Below, piece by piece: positions 9,659 through 18,776 of a DNA stretch of 64,000 nt. Position 1 is the stretch's first letter, and each line of letters opens with the position of its first letter. This stretch comes from Rossellomorea arthrocnemi. Its GTDB lineage: Bacteria > Bacillota > Bacilli > Bacillales > Bacillaceae_B. The DNA is taken from contig NZ_CAJGBF010000008.1 in NCBI RefSeq assembly GCF_904424705.1, forward strand, positions 1 through 64,000. Direction: 5' to 3'. Below the pieces are notes generated by a model. That model worked only from the letters and a program-made list of their open reading frames with translations. It ran no database searches and was not told the DNA's origin. The translations under genes and the position numbers were made by a program.

Positions 9659-10709
9659 ATTTTTCTACTGAGATACTCCAGTTTTGTGGCGATTGAACGC
9701 TTCCAATGATATTGGCGGAGATGGAGTGATGTTGAAGTTCCTCTATATATCTTTCCCCTTCTGACATGGGCAGGCTGGCGAGCAAACCTCCTGAAGTGAT
9801 CGCATCGCATAGAATCCATCGATCTTCCTGTGAAAGGCTCGAATCATAATACACTTTTTCCTCAAGCCATGTGTGGTTCGCTTTCGATCCACCTGGAATG
9901 ACTCCTTGAGCTGCTAATCCTTTCGTCCCTTCTAACAGAGGGATTGATGCGTAAGAGAATTCTATTGATACGTTACTGCCTTTTGCCATTTCATATGCAT
10001 GACCCATCAATCCGAAACCTGTTACATCTGTTACGGCATTCGGATGAAATGTTTGCAGAACTTCCGCAGCCGTTTTATTTAACATGCTCATAACTTTGAT
10101 AACGGTGGATTCCTGGGCGGAAGTCACTGCCTGACGCTTGATCCCTGTCGTCAGAATCCCTACACCCAATGGTTTTGTCAAGACAATGACGTCTCCTTCT
10201 TGTGCTCCTGTATTGGTCCAATATTTTTTCGGATGAACAATCCCAGTCACACTCAGACCAAATTTAGGCTCTTGGTCGTCGATGGAGTGCCCCCCTACTG
10301 TCACGGCACCCGCTTCAAGTACTTTGCTTTGTGCCCCTCGGAGGATGGCCGCAAGTATCTTGCTTCCAAGCTTTTGAATGGGAAAGCCAACAATGTTTAA
10401 AACCGTTTTCGGTGTTCCACCCATTGCATACACGTCACTCAAAGCATTCGCAGCCGCAATTTGCCCGAATTGGTAAGGGTCGTCCACAATCGGAGTAAAA
10501 TAATCCACCGTTTGTACCATGGCAAGATCATCTGTGAGCTGAAAGATTCCACCATCATCCGATGATTCGTTCCCTACTAATAATTCTTTCGTAAATGGTT
10601 GAGGAGGTAGCTGACGCAAAACTTGCGTCAAGTCACTAGGACTGAGTTTGCAGCCTCAGCCAGCTTTTGTAGAAAGTTCTGTTAAGCGGATTATCTCTTC
10701 CTTACTCAT
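9657..10709 (-). CDS. selD: Selenide, water dikinase SelD (selenocysteine-containing)
   Basis: Makes selenophosphate, the selenium donor for Sec-tRNA, from selenide and ATP. The gene reads through an in-frame TGA at 10656-10658, giving a 350-residue protein with Sec at position 18 in AGUGCKLSP, where E. coli has Cys in GCGCK. An upstream ATG (10709) with AAAGAGGTGAAGTGA completes the family N-terminus (MSKEEIIRLTELSTKAG). Downstream are VQTVDYFTPIVDDPYQFG, GGHSIDDQEPKFG and DVTGFGLMGHAYEMA. A SECIS-like hairpin follows the TGA. A standard gene caller would miss the first 26 residues or call the gene truncated. It is divergent from the Rdx selenoprotein gene. Confidence 0.93.
10612..10630 (-). 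promoter_or_regulatory. Bacterial SECIS element of selD
   Basis: On the selD mRNA, TGACGCAA-GTT-TTGCGTCA makes an 8-bp perfect stem with a GUU loop. The loop G lies about 33 nt after the Sec UGA, within the usual 16-37 nt window for bacterial SECIS, and the GU in the loop fits SelB recognition. Confidence 0.75.
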
Positions 10710-10890
10710 TCACTTCACCTCTTTATGTATGAATAATCTCATTGTACAGGATAAAAATACAATTGAGCAAAGGAGAGGTGGGGAGAAACTTAAAATGACT
10801 AGAGATCTGATTATTTGCACATGCCTTTTTTCTATTATAGTATGAAAACACACAGTGAAAGCAATTTATCATGAAGGGAGGAAAATGTTT

Positions 10891-11130
10891 ATGAATAAAG
10901 TGAAAATGACGATTGAATTCTGCATGATGTGAAACTATGCACCCAAGGCCGCGAGTTTCGCGGAACAGCTATTCAATCATTTCAGGTCCGATATTAAGGA
11001 ACTGACGTTAGTACCGTCTTCTGGAGGGGCATTCGAAATTACAGTAGAGGGAAAAAAGATTTACTCCAAACTCGATACAGGCGTTTTTCCTGATATCAAC
11101 CGGATCATTCCAATCATTGAATCCTTATAA
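10891..11130 (+). CDS. Rdx/SelW-family selenoprotein (CxxU)
   Basis: A 79-residue thioredoxin-like protein with an in-frame TGA (10930-10932) that completes the redox motif CMMU at residues 11-14. Readthrough continues NYAPKAASFAEQLF and then VPSSGGAFEITV and YSKLDTGVFPD, all typical of the Rdx family (animal SelW, bacterial Rdx). Without Sec decoding only 13 codons would be read. The ATG at 10891 lies 9 nt after GGGAGG; an upstream in-frame ATG at 10885 is too close to it. A SECIS-like hairpin begins 16 nt after the TGA. Predicted role: thiol/selenol redox protein of unknown partner. Confidence 0.9.
10949..10963 (+). promoter_or_regulatory. Bacterial SECIS element of the Rdx gene
   Basis: CCGCGA-GTT-TCGCGG, a 6-bp perfect stem with a GUU loop. 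The loop G is 22 nt after the Sec UGA. The loop is the same as in the selD element, which supports recognition by one SelB. Confidence 0.75.
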
Positions 11131-11136
11131 ATGCGT

Positions 11137-11176
11137 AAAAGGTCGCTAGCTCAGAAACTAATGACCTTTTCTTCTA
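11137..11176 (+). terminator. Terminator of the Rdx gene
   Basis: AAAAGGTC pairs with GACCTTTT across an 18-nt loop; a short T-rich tail follows. It lies between the convergent Rdx and Hsp20-like genes. Confidence 0.6.
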
Positions 11177-11189
11177 TTTAAAAGTACCG

Positions 11190-11582
11190 TTATTCATTTG
11201 ACAATCCCTGAACTCGAATCACGAAGGATGAGGGGATGGAACATTCCTTTTTAGGAACATTGATTTCAATTGTATGATGCTCAATGGAATAAGTGATGGC
11301 TCGTTGCTTTAAACAGAAAGGAAAACAAATGGAGCGTTTTCTTACCTTATTTTCGTCTTTAAGCACGATCGATACCACCAATTGAGTATCTTTCTTCATA
11401 ATAATCAATTCTTCGGGACAAATATTTTCTGTCTCGATTTCCACTATGAACGATTCAGTCGTATCAAGAAAATCCACACGAAATTCCTGTTCATCTAGTT
11501 GTACCGTAGCAGGATCCAATAGCCAATCCTTCATACTCTTCTCCCAGTTCTCTAAATAAAAGTCCTCCTTATCCTTACTCAT
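11190..11582 (-). CDS. Hsp20/alpha-crystallin-like protein
   Basis: 130 residues with a beta-rich core (about 48-125) resembling an alpha-crystallin domain: EFRVDFLDTTESFIVEIE, then LVVSIVLKDENKVRKRSICFPF and HHTIEINVPKK. The usual C-terminal GxL/IxI pattern is weak, so this may be one of the divergent spore-associated Hsp20-like proteins of Bacillus rather than a canonical chaperone. The start has a modest RBS (AGAAGTGA). It sits between the Rdx gene and selA, divergent from selA; a link to selenium is not shown. Confidence 0.6.
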   Translation of the reverse strand: MSKDKEDFYLENWEKSMKDWLLDPATVQLDEQEFRVDFLDTTESFIVEIETENICPEELIIMKKDTQLVVSIVLKDENKVRKRSICFPFCLKQRAITYSIEHHTIEINVPKKECSIPSSFVIRVQGLSNE

Positions 11583-11683
11583 TCACTTCTGACCCCCAAC
11601 TGCGTCTTTTACATATTGTATTCGTTCTAATATAAATGGTGAGGGTGTTATAATTAAGGAAAAGAAAGAAGGGGGTACAACTT

Positions 11684-13087
11684 ATGGATCATCTTGTTAG
11701 AAACATTCCATCCATTCACAAACTGCAGCAAACCACCCATTTCCATACTTTCCTCCACCGTCACAACCTTTCGATGGAGAGAGGGACGGACCTCCTGAGA
11801 AAGGCGATGTCATTTTATCGGAAATCCATTTTAAATAAAGAGTGGGAGGGACCTCATCCTTCATCGGAAGAATTCATTGTAGAGGTCTTTGCCCGAGCGG
11901 AAGAATTGGTGTACAAACTCGCTTCCCCTTCACTTCGCAGGATCATAAATGCCACAGGGACCATCTTACATACGAATCTGGGACGGGCGCGATTAAGTAA
12001 GGAGGCGATTAACCATGTAATATCGGCAGCTTGTCATTACAGCAATCTGGAGTACAACATTATAGATGGAGTCAGGGGTTCAAGACATAGTCATGCCGAG
12101 AAGTTCATCTGTGAGTTGACAGGGGCGGAAGAGGCCATGGTTGTAAATAATAATGCAGCAGCGGTATTTATTATCCTTTCTTCACTCGCCAAACGTAAAG
12201 AAGTGATTGTTTCACGGGGAGAACTGGTGGAGATTGGCGGCTCATTTCGGATTTCCTCTATCATGGAAGAAAGCGGGGCTATCCTTCGTGAGATAGGGAC
12301 CACAAACAAGACACATATAAGGGACTATGAGGAAGCGGTGCAAGAAGAGACAGGCATGATTATGAAAGTTCATCAAAGCAATTTCATTATGAAAGGTTTT
12401 ACCGCCTCCGCTTCTACGAATGAGCTGGTGGCATTATCCAGGCTGCATCCCGGTGTCCTTTATTACGAAGATTTAGGAAGCGGGGCACTATTCAACTTCA
12501 CCCGCTTGGGGATCGGAAATGAGCCTGTTGTTAAAACAGTCCTGGCCAAAGGGGTGGACCTTGTCTCATTCAGTGGAGACAAATTGTTAGGTGGACCTCA
12601 GGCCGGCATCATTGCAGGAAAAAAGCAATGGGTCGAGCAGTTAAAAAAACATCAGCTGGCACGTGTACTCCGCGTCGACAAAATGACACTGGCAGCGCTT
12701 GAAATGACTCTCCTGCAATACATCAAAGGAGAGGAACAAGCAAAAAACCCAACCATTGAAGCCATCACCAGAACCAAAGAAGAAATTCTGGTTCAGTCCC
12801 GGCAATTCGCAGAGGAGGTCCAAGCACTTGGGAGTGGATACTCATCAGCCATTGTGGAAGGGAAGAGTCAGATTGGAGGTGGGACGATGCCGGAAGTTGA
12901 ATTGGATACATTCACCATTTCTATCAATCATGATTCATTTTCTCCTGAGGAACTTCATGAGAAGCTGAGAAAGGGGAGCCCCTCGATCCTTACAAGAATT
13001 CAAGACGGGGTAGTCCTTTTTGATTTGCGGGTCGTGTCAAGGGATGAACAGAAGGTAATCGTCCAAGCATTTAAAACCATGCATTAA
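11684..13087 (+). CDS. selA: L-seryl-tRNA(Sec) selenium transferase SelA
   Basis: PLP enzyme that converts Ser-tRNA(Sec) to Sec-tRNA(Sec) with selenophosphate. The 467-residue length is normal for SelA. The N-terminal helical domain (about 1-80) precedes RIINATGTILHTNLGRA, and the PLP lysine is in SFSGDKLLGGPQAG (about K300). The ATG follows GAAGGGGGTACAACTT. selA is usually followed by selB, but here the next gene is sspP on the other strand; selB and the tRNA-Sec gene are not in this window. Confidence 0.95.
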   Translation: MDHLVRNIPSIHKLQQTTHFHTFLHRHNLSMERGTDLLRKAMSFYRKSILNKEWEGPHPSSEEFIVEVFARAEELVYKLASPSLRRIINATGTILHTNLGRARLSKEAINHVISAACHYSNLEYNIIDGVRGSRHSHAEKFICELTGAEEAMVVNNNAAAVFIILSSLAKRKEVIVSRGELVEIGGSFRISSIMEESGAILREIGTTNKTHIRDYEEAVQEETGMIMKVHQSNFIMKGFTASASTNELVALSRLHPGVLYYEDLGSGALFNFTRLGIGNEPVVKTVLAKGVDLVSFSGDKLLGGPQAGIIAGKKQWVEQLKKHQLARVLRVDKMTLAALEMTLLQYIKGEEQAKNPTIEAITRTKEEILVQSRQFAEEVQALGSGYSSAIVEGKSQIGGGTMPEVELDTFTISINHDSFSPEELHEKLRKGSPSILTRIQDGVVLFDLRVVSRDEQKVIVQAFKTMH

Positions 13088-13130
13088 AAGAAGTGCAGGC
13101 AAAATAGCGCCAGCACTCCCTATTTTCATA

Positions 13131-13268
13131 TTACATATCGTGATGACTATTGTTTTTTTGCCGTGTATGGTTATGGTTCTTCACCTTATGTGATCCACTT
13201 AAAGGCTCCGGTTGTCCTGATTGTTTCGGAGCATTTTTACGCATATCTTTACCATCGTTTTTGTTCAT
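13131..13268 (-). CDS. sspP: Small acid-soluble spore protein P
   Basis: 45 residues, [15 protein letters not shown] then [20 protein letters not shown], closely matching Bacillus SspP (CotL), a minor spore-core protein made under forespore control. GAGGAGGGATGATTC precedes the ATG. In B. subtilis it lies next to sspO and citB, as here. Confidence 0.9.
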   Translation of the reverse strand: MNKNDGKDMRKNAPKQSGQPEPLSGSHKVKNHNHTRQKNNSHHDM

Positions 13269-13385
13269 GAATCATCCCTCCTCTCCTTTATAATGCTATG
13301 TTAATGACCAGTTTATTCACACGTATGGGTTTCATCGATTATGGTTATACTAAAAAAGCTAATTTCTAATCAAGGAGAGATCATC

Positions 13386-13643
13386 ATGCCTTATCATAAA
13401 AACAAACAGCAAGCGTACCAAGCCGCTGAACAAAGCGTTACCGACGTACAGAATACAATTCATGAACTGGTATTGGATGGAGGAAGCTACGGGTCACAAC
13501 TGGCTCATCTGAAGAATGAAGTAAATGAAGCGTATCAACAAATAGAAAATGCACTGGAAGTGGCATCAGATACTCAACGTGCTCAACTTCAACAATTCAA
13601 ATCCGATCTTTCTTCCATCGTAAACGAAGTGAATGAACAATAG
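13386..13643 (+). CDS. Small helical protein of unknown function
   Basis: 85 residues, strongly helical and Gln/Glu-rich (MPYHKNKQQAYQAAEQSV, then HLKNEVNEAYQQIENALEVA), probably a coiled coil; no membrane segment or Cys. I chose the ATG with AAGGAGAGATCATC rather than an upstream in-frame start. It sits between two spore-protein genes and has its own terminator. I do not recognise the family. Confidence 0.75.
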   Translation: MPYHKNKQQAYQAAEQSVTDVQNTIHELVLDGGSYGSQLAHLKNEVNEAYQQIENALEVASDTQRAQLQQFKSDLSSIVNEVNEQ

Positions 13644-13656
13644 GGGTAACCATAAT

Positions 13657-13702
13657 AAAACCCACCCGGCAGAATTTTAAGCCGGATGGGTTTTGTTTTT
13701 GT
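13657..13702 (+). terminator. Rho-independent terminator
   Basis: 14-nt arms AAAACCCACCCGGC / GCCGGATGGGTTTT, 10-nt loop, then a T-rich tail. Confidence 0.88.
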
Positions 13703-13788
13703 GGAAAAAGGGTAGGGAGAATAGAGGAAAGAGGGAAGGGACCATACCCGCCCTCGTCTGGACAACTGCCATAGCCCCCCTTCACCTT

Positions 13789-13938
13789 TTACTGATTGGT
13801 TTTGCGTTTTTTATTAAACTGACGTTGTGCTGCGGTCAGCGGTTCATTTGAATACTCTTCATTGTAACCGGCACCCTGGCCTTGTGCTTTCGCTGCATTC
13901 ATTCCATTTATAACATGGTTCGCTTTACGTTTCGCCAA
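13789..13938 (-). CDS. sspO: Small acid-soluble spore protein O
   Basis: 49 residues from a TTG start: [20 protein letters not shown] then [15 protein letters not shown], typical SspO (CotK). The RBS is GGAGGTGTTCTAC. It is too short for most gene callers and uses a non-ATG start. It is divergent from acnA, as in B. subtilis. Confidence 0.92.
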   Translation of the reverse strand: MAKRKANHVINGMNAAKAQGQGAGYNEEYSNEPLTAAQRQFNKKRKTNQ

Positions 13939-14114
13939 TGTAGAACACCTCCATAAAGATAGAATGCCACTATCAGTGACTGTCTATTAAAGGAAAAGGC
14001 TAACAGATTTATTTTTTCAAAATAATGTTTAATGTCAACTGACACGATTTGACAAGGGGGAAAATGTTGTTATACCACTATTTTTCTAGAAACCAAAAGG
14101 AGTTTATCCATTTA

Positions 14115-14182
14115 GATAAGTAAAACTTATCAAAAACAATAACTTTATTGTTATTTACTTATGTAATCGCTTGTATTAAGAT
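14115..14182 (+). promoter_or_regulatory. acnA promoter with two upstream dyads (CcpC-like)
   Basis: A promoter TTTACT (14154-14159), 17-bp spacer and TAAGAT (14177-14182) lies below two dyads. GATAAG-TAAAA-CTTATC (14115-14131) contains ATAA-N7-TTAT, the form of CcpC sites known at B. subtilis citB and citZ. ACAATAA-CT-TTATTGT (14136-14151) is the second. Catabolite/citrate control by CcpC is inferred from this match. Confidence 0.6.
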
Positions 14183-14193
14183 GTAAATGTGAG

Positions 14194-14220
14194 AAAAGTT
14201 CGTTTAGAACGAAAACTTTT
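14194..14220 (+). promoter_or_regulatory. Hairpin in the acnA 5' leader
   Basis: AAAAG-TTCGTT pairs with AACGAA-AA-CTTTT around TAG, an 11-bp stem with a 2-nt bulge about 15 nt downstream of the predicted start of transcription. It may affect stability or translation; apo-aconitase is itself an mRNA-binding protein, but no such role is shown here. Confidence 0.4.
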
Positions 14221-14258
14221 CGACTTATTGTTTGATGTAGTTTAGAGGGGGAATCGAA

Positions 14259-16970
14259 ATGGCAAAGAACGATGTATTTAATGCACGATCTTCTTTCGAA
14301 CTAGAAGGAAAACGTTATCATTATTATCGTTTAAAAGCGCTTGAAGAAGCAGGAGTAACAAAAATTAACCGCTTACCTTACAGTGTGAAGGTATTGCTCG
14401 AATCAGTACTTCGTCAATTTGACGGACGTGTGATTAACAAAGATCATGTTGAAAATCTGGCAAACTGGGGATCCACTGAAGTAAAGGATGCAGAAGTTCC
14501 TTTCAAACCGTCACGTGTCATCCTTCAGGATTTCACCGGTGTTCCGGCTGTAGTTGATTTAGCATCTCTACGTAAAGCAATGGCTGATATCGGTGGAGAT
14601 CCACAAAAGATCAATCCTGAAATCCCGGTTGACCTTGTAATCGACCACTCTGTACAGGTTGATAAATACGGTACGGCCAATGCACTGCAAGCCAATATGG
14701 ACCTTGAATTTGAACGCAATGCTGAACGTTATCAGTTCCTTAGCTGGGCTCAAAAAGCATTTGAAAATTATCGTGCTGTCCCGCCTGCAACAGGTATCGT
14801 TCACCAGGTAAACTTAGAATATTTGGCAAACGTCGTTCATGCTGTGGAAACAACAGAAGGCGATTTTGAAACATATCCTGATACATTGGTTGGTACTGAC
14901 TCTCATACAACGATGATCAATGGTATCGGTGTACTTGGCTGGGGTGTAGGCGGTATTGAAGCAGAAGCTGGAATGCTCGGTCAGCCTTCATACTTCCCGA
15001 TCCCTGAAGTTATCGGGGTAAAAATGACTGGTGAGCTTCCTAATGGAGCTACTGCTACCGACTTAGCCCTTAAAGTGACACAAGTACTGCGTCAAAAAGG
15101 TGTTGTAGGGAAATTTGTTGAGTACTTCGGTACTGGTGTGGCAACATTACCACTTGCTGACCGTGCAACAATTGCCAACATGGCTCCAGAATACGGTGCA
15201 ACGTGTGGATTCTTCCCGGTTGATTCAGAGTCACTGGATTATCTTCGTCTGACTGGCCGTGATGAAACACATATCAACATGGTTGAAGAATATTTAAAGA
15301 AAAATGAAATGTTCTTCACTCCGGAAAAAGAAGAACCAACGTACACAGATGTAGTGGAAATCGATCTGTCAGCAGTGGAACCAAACCTTTCAGGACCAAA
15401 ACGTCCACAGGATTTAATTCCTCTTTCTGATATGAAAGAAGCTTTCCATAAGTCCATCACAGCTAAAGAAGGCGTTCAAGGCTTTGGGCTGGATGCATCT
15501 GAAATCAACAAAACCGCCAAGTATACAACAGAAGATGGTAAAGATGTTGAGATGCCAACTGGTGCTATCGGAATTGCCGCCATCACGTCTTGCACAAACA
15601 CATCAAATCCATATGTTATGTTAGGTGCCGGTTTAGTTGCGAAAAAAGCAGTGGAACTTGGAATGAATGTTCCTGATTATGTCAAAACATCTCTAGCACC
15701 GGGTTCTAAAGTTGTAACTGGTTACCTAAGAGATTCCGGTCTTCTTTCTTACCTGGAAGATATCGGATTCAACCTTGTCGGGTATGGTTGTACGACTTGT
15801 ATCGGTAACTCGGGACCACTTCGTCCTGAAATTGAAAAGGCTGTATCGGATGCGGATTTACTGTTAACATCCGTCCTATCAGGTAACCGTAACTTTGAAG
15901 GTCGTATACATCCGCTTGTGAAAGCAAACTACCTTGCTTCCCCACCTCTTGTTGTTGCTTATGCACTGGCAGGGACTGTGGACATCGATCTTCAAAAAGA
16001 ATCCCTAGGTAAGGACAAAGATGGAAATGATGTTTTCTTCAAAGATATCTGGCCTTCACAGGATGAAGTGAAGGATGCTGTGAAATCAACCGTTACTCCT
16101 GAATTATTCCGTAGAGAATATGAGCACGTTTTCTCTGAAAACGAGCGTTGGAATGAAATTAAAACAAGTAACGAGCCACTTTACAGCTTCGATGAAAATT
16201 CGACTTACATCCAAAATCCAACGTTCTTTACAGGACTTGCGACAACGCCTGAAGACATCCAAGGCTTGAACGGACTTCGAGTTGTTGGTAAATTTGGAGA
16301 TTCCGTCACGACTGACCATATTTCACCAGCAGGTGCAATCGGTAAAGATACACCCGCAGGGAAATATCTTCGTGCAAACAATGTAGAGCCTCGTGACTTT
16401 AACTCTTACGGTTCCCGTCGCGGAAACCATGAGGTGATGATGCGCGGTACGTTTGCAAATATCCGAATCCGTAACCAGATTGCTCCAGGTACTGAAGGTG
16501 GTTTCACTACTTACTGGCCTGAAGATGAAGTAATGCCAATGTACGATGCATGCATGAAATATCAGCAAGACGGTACTGGATTAGTTGTTCTGGCAGGAAA
16601 AGATTACGGTATGGGATCTTCTCGTGACTGGGCAGCAAAAGGTACGAATCTTCTTGGTATCAAGACTGTCATCGCTGAAAGCTATGAGCGTATTCACCGT
16701 TCAAACCTTGTGATGATGGGTGTTCTCCCGCTTCAATTCAAGAAGGGTGACAGCGCCGAATCTTTAGGATTGACAGGGAGAGAAACGATTTCTGTCAATG
16801 TAACAAATGAAGTAAAACCTCGTGATATCTTAACAGTCACAGCTATTGCTGAAGACGGATCGAAAACAGAATTCGACGTATTGGCTCGTTTTGATTCCGA
16901 TGTAGAAGTGGACTACTACCGCCATGGCGGCATTCTACAAATGGTACTACGTAATAAATTACAAGCATAA
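14259..16970 (+). CDS. acnA: Aconitate hydratase AcnA (CitB)
   Basis: TCA-cycle enzyme isomerising citrate and isocitrate via cis-aconitate; in Bacillus the apo-form also binds iron-responsive-like mRNA elements. At 903 aa it is the normal AcnA/IRP1 length. The [4Fe-4S] cysteines are in TSCTNTSNP (about C445) and YGCTTCIGN (about C511, C514). [11 protein letters not shown] and [11 protein letters not shown] belong to the C-terminal swivel domain. RBS GAGGGGGAATCGAA. Monocistronic with a terminator. Confidence 0.97.
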   Translation: MAKNDVFNARSSFELEGKRYHYYRLKALEEAGVTKINRLPYSVKVLLESVLRQFDGRVINKDHVENLANWGSTEVKDAEVPFKPSRVILQDFTGVPAVVDLASLRKAMADIGGDPQKINPEIPVDLVIDHSVQVDKYGTANALQANMDLEFERNAERYQFLSWAQKAFENYRAVPPATGIVHQVNLEYLANVVHAVETTEGDFETYPDTLVGTDSHTTMINGIGVLGWGVGGIEAEAGMLGQPSYFPIPEVIGVKMTGELPNGATATDLALKVTQVLRQKGVVGKFVEYFGTGVATLPLADRATIANMAPEYGATCGFFPVDSESLDYLRLTGRDETHINMVEEYLKKNEMFFTPEKEEPTYTDVVEIDLSAVEPNLSGPKRPQDLIPLSDMKEAFHKSITAKEGVQGFGLDASEINKTAKYTTEDGKDVEMPTGAIGIAAITSCTNTSNPYVMLGAGLVAKKAVELGMNVPDYVKTSLAPGSKVVTGYLRDSGLLSYLEDIGFNLVGYGCTTCIGNSGPLRPEIEKAVSDADLLLTSVLSGNRNFEGRIHPLVKANYLASPPLVVAYALAGTVDIDLQKESLGKDKDGNDVFFKDIWPSQDEVKDAVKSTVTPELFRREYEHVFSENERWNEIKTSNEPLYSFDENSTYIQNPTFFTGLATTPEDIQGLNGLRVVGKFGDSVTTDHISPAGAIGKDTPAGKYLRANNVEPRDFNSYGSRRGNHEVMMRGTFANIRIRNQIAPGTEGGFTTYWPEDEVMPMYDACMKYQQDGTGLVVLAGKDYGMGSSRDWAAKGTNLLGIKTVIAESYERIHRSNLVMMGVLPLQFKKGDSAESLGLTGRETISVNVTNEVKPRDILTVTAIAEDGSKTEFDVLARFDSDVEVDYYRHGGILQMVLRNKLQA

Positions 16971-16976
16971 TATTTG

Positions 16977-17005
16977 AAGCCTCGGGGAGTCCCGAGGCTT
17001 TTTTA
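16977..17005 (+). terminator. Terminator of acnA
   Basis: AAGCCTCGGG-GAGT-CCCGAGGCTT followed by a T-run: a textbook GC-rich terminator. Confidence 0.95.
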
Positions 17006-17102
17006 TATTCCTCATGCAAGCCTTTTAAAAATCCATGACTAAAGAGAGACAAGCCTACATAAGATGATAGTAAAATCATTTCCTTGAGAGGAGAGCACTC
17101 CT

Positions 17103-17690
17103 TTGAAATCCATTTTTGGCGTTTTACTTGTCACTTTATTAGTCTTCTCATTCTATATTGAGAATAAATCTGATCCCAGTTCCATCTCTGAAAGCGTGTT
17201 TCAACAAGCTGAAGCCTATGACCAATTGATCGATATTGAAGAAGGAGAAGTTTCTGAAACCACTCCTGTAGAGAACTACCCCGGACCAAATGTGGGGGAT
17301 AAGGCCATTGATTTTAAACTTGATACTCTAAATGGAAAACCCATTACATTATCAGAATTGAAAGGCAAGAAAGTGATTGTGAACTTCTGGGCTACCTGGT
17401 GCCCGCCTTGTAAAGAAGAAATGCCCGTCATGCAAGAGTTTTACACGAAATATGGTAAAGACGTTGAACTCCTCGCCATCAACATCGACCCTCAATACAA
17501 CGTCAAAGAATATCAAAAAGCAATGGGTCTGACGTTTCCCATCCTATTGGATACAAATGATAAAATTAATAATGCCTATGACATCCTGACCGTCCCAACC
17601 ACCTTCATCATCAACGAAAAAGGCATCATCACCCACAAACAAATCGGTGCTATCACCAATATCGACTCTCTCACCTCTCTCCTGAAGTAA
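17103..17690 (+). CDS. yneN: Membrane-anchored TlpA-like thiol-disulfide oxidoreductase
   Basis: Extracytoplasmic thioredoxin-fold protein (195 aa) with an N-terminal signal anchor (about 3-19) and the redox motif WCPPC at 99-103 in NFWATWCPPCKEEMPVMQ. The cis-Pro loop is in TVPTTFI. This is the ResA/TlpA class, likely reducing disulfides outside the membrane. The start is TTG after GAGAGGAGAGCACTCC. It lies downstream of acnA, as yneN does in B. subtilis; the partner is unknown. Confidence 0.85.
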   Translation: MKSIFGVLLVTLLVFSFYIENKSDPSSISESVFQQAEAYDQLIDIEEGEVSETTPVENYPGPNVGDKAIDFKLDTLNGKPITLSELKGKKVIVNFWATWCPPCKEEMPVMQEFYTKYGKDVELLAINIDPQYNVKEYQKAMGLTFPILLDTNDKINNAYDILTVPTTFIINEKGIITHKQIGAITNIDSLTSLLK

Positions 17691-17886
17691 GGAACTGAAA
17701 TGAGGGACGCACCTCCCTATAGAAACTTTGTCTTGAACCATCTGTGGCCAGAGGGAAGGACCCTCACATGAAACCTCCTAAAGGCCTCCAAATCAATCTC
17801 AGCCATCTATTGTGACCTTTGTTTAAAATATCTGACATTTGGATATACTACTTATACAAAGCACAATAGAAAGCGAGGGGATTAAA

Positions 17887-18033
17887 TTGCGCAGACCAAG
17901 AAAAAAATCTTTTGCAGATCTTGTGAAAGAAAACAAGCAGCAGCTCTTGTTGGATCAGGATGCCATTGACGCCATTGAAGAACGTATTGATGCCAGACTT
18001 GAAATGAAACGCCCTGTAAGTAAAGCCGAGTAA
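17887..18033 (+). CDS. FbpB-family small basic protein
   Basis: 48 residues from a TTG start (RRPRKKSFADLVKENKQQL then DAIDAIEERIDARLEMK), matching the Fur-regulated basic protein B family. FbpB of B. subtilis acts with the sRNA FsrA in iron sparing. AGCGAGGGGATTAAA is the RBS; the frame is open further upstream but without one. I saw no clear Fur box, so iron control here is family knowledge only. Confidence 0.75.
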   Translation: MRRPRKKSFADLVKENKQQLLLDQDAIDAIEERIDARLEMKRPVSKAE

Positions 18034-18056
18034 GAAATTACGAGGCTTATTTTTTT
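18023..18056 (+). terminator. Terminator overlapping the FbpB-like stop codon
   Basis: AAGCC / GGCTT outer stem with inner GTAA / TTAC pairing, then a T-run. It overlaps the last codons of the gene. Confidence 0.75.
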
Positions 18057-18138
18057 GCCCTGAAATTATTACTGCCAATTATTACGCCTTTTCTTCCTTG
18101 CTATTTTGGTAATCATATTAGTAAGGGGGGGAAGTATT

Positions 18139-18282
18139 ATGAGCAACCCAAAAGGAAGTCAGAGTCACTTTGTACCAAACCACATTGGGACAAAATCGAG
18201 AGCCGCAGGCGGCAACAAAGGGAAGCAAATGCAGGATAAATCCGGTAAGCACGCACAAGTCATCCAAACCAAGGGTGAATAA
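18139..18282 (+). CDS. sspN: Small acid-soluble spore protein N
   Basis: 47 residues ([20 protein letters not shown], then [18 protein letters not shown]), the SspN family. RBS AAGGGGGGGAAGTATT. It lies 76 bp before tlp; sspN-tlp form a forespore operon in B. subtilis. Confidence 0.92.
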   Translation: MSNPKGSQSHFVPNHIGTKSRAAGGNKGKQMQDKSGKHAQVIQTKGE

Positions 18283-18358
18283 GGCTTTTCTAAAGAATTG
18301 AAGTGGGATTGGCCAGAAAGGTCCGTCCCTTATCATTTTGACATAGGAGGAATGCAGG

Positions 18359-18589
18359 ATGGCATGGGATAAACCAAATCCGGATGATCGCAGTGATAAT
18401 GTTGAGAAGCTTCAAGGTATGGTTCAACATACAATTGAGAATATAGATCGGGCTGAAGAATCAATGGCTTGCACCGACAGTGAAGAGCAGCTTCAGTCCA
18501 TCCAGGCAAAGAATGAACGTCGCAGAGAGAGTCTTCAGGCTTTCCGCAATGAAATAAAAGATGAAGCAAATCCAAATACGAATCAATAA
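18359..18589 (+). CDS. tlp: Small acid-soluble spore protein Tlp
   Basis: 76 residues: MAWDKPNPDDRSDNVEKLQ then HTIENIDRAEESM, typical of the thioredoxin-like Tlp spore protein, which has no thioredoxin active site. RBS AGGAGGAATGCAGG. Followed by a strong terminator that ends the sspN-tlp unit. Confidence 0.93.
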   Translation: MAWDKPNPDDRSDNVEKLQGMVQHTIENIDRAEESMACTDSEEQLQSIQAKNERRRESLQAFRNEIKDEANPNTNQ

Positions 18590-18603
18590 AGGGTAAAGAT
18601 TCC

Positions 18604-18660
18604 ATGACCCGAACAAATAGGCATTGTCATTAAGCCTTTTTTGTTCGGGTCATTTTTATT
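18604..18660 (+). terminator. Terminator of sspN-tlp
   Basis: A 14-bp stem ATGACCCGAACAAA / TTTGTTCGGGTCAT with inner AGG/CCT pairing, then a T-rich tail. Confidence 0.88.
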
Positions 18661-18776
18661 TAATAGAACCTTAGTAATGGAATTACCTCTAAGCTTTGAA
18701 GCCGATTAATTCTATGGCTGAGTATATCTATGATAAAATAAGGATGGATACTGATTAGTTGAAGAGGGTGTAAAGG

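Noticed and set aside
13088-13130. tRNA-Sec or the start of selB after selA
   Set aside because: No cloverleaf or SelB-like frame; the interval leads directly into sspP on the opposite strand.
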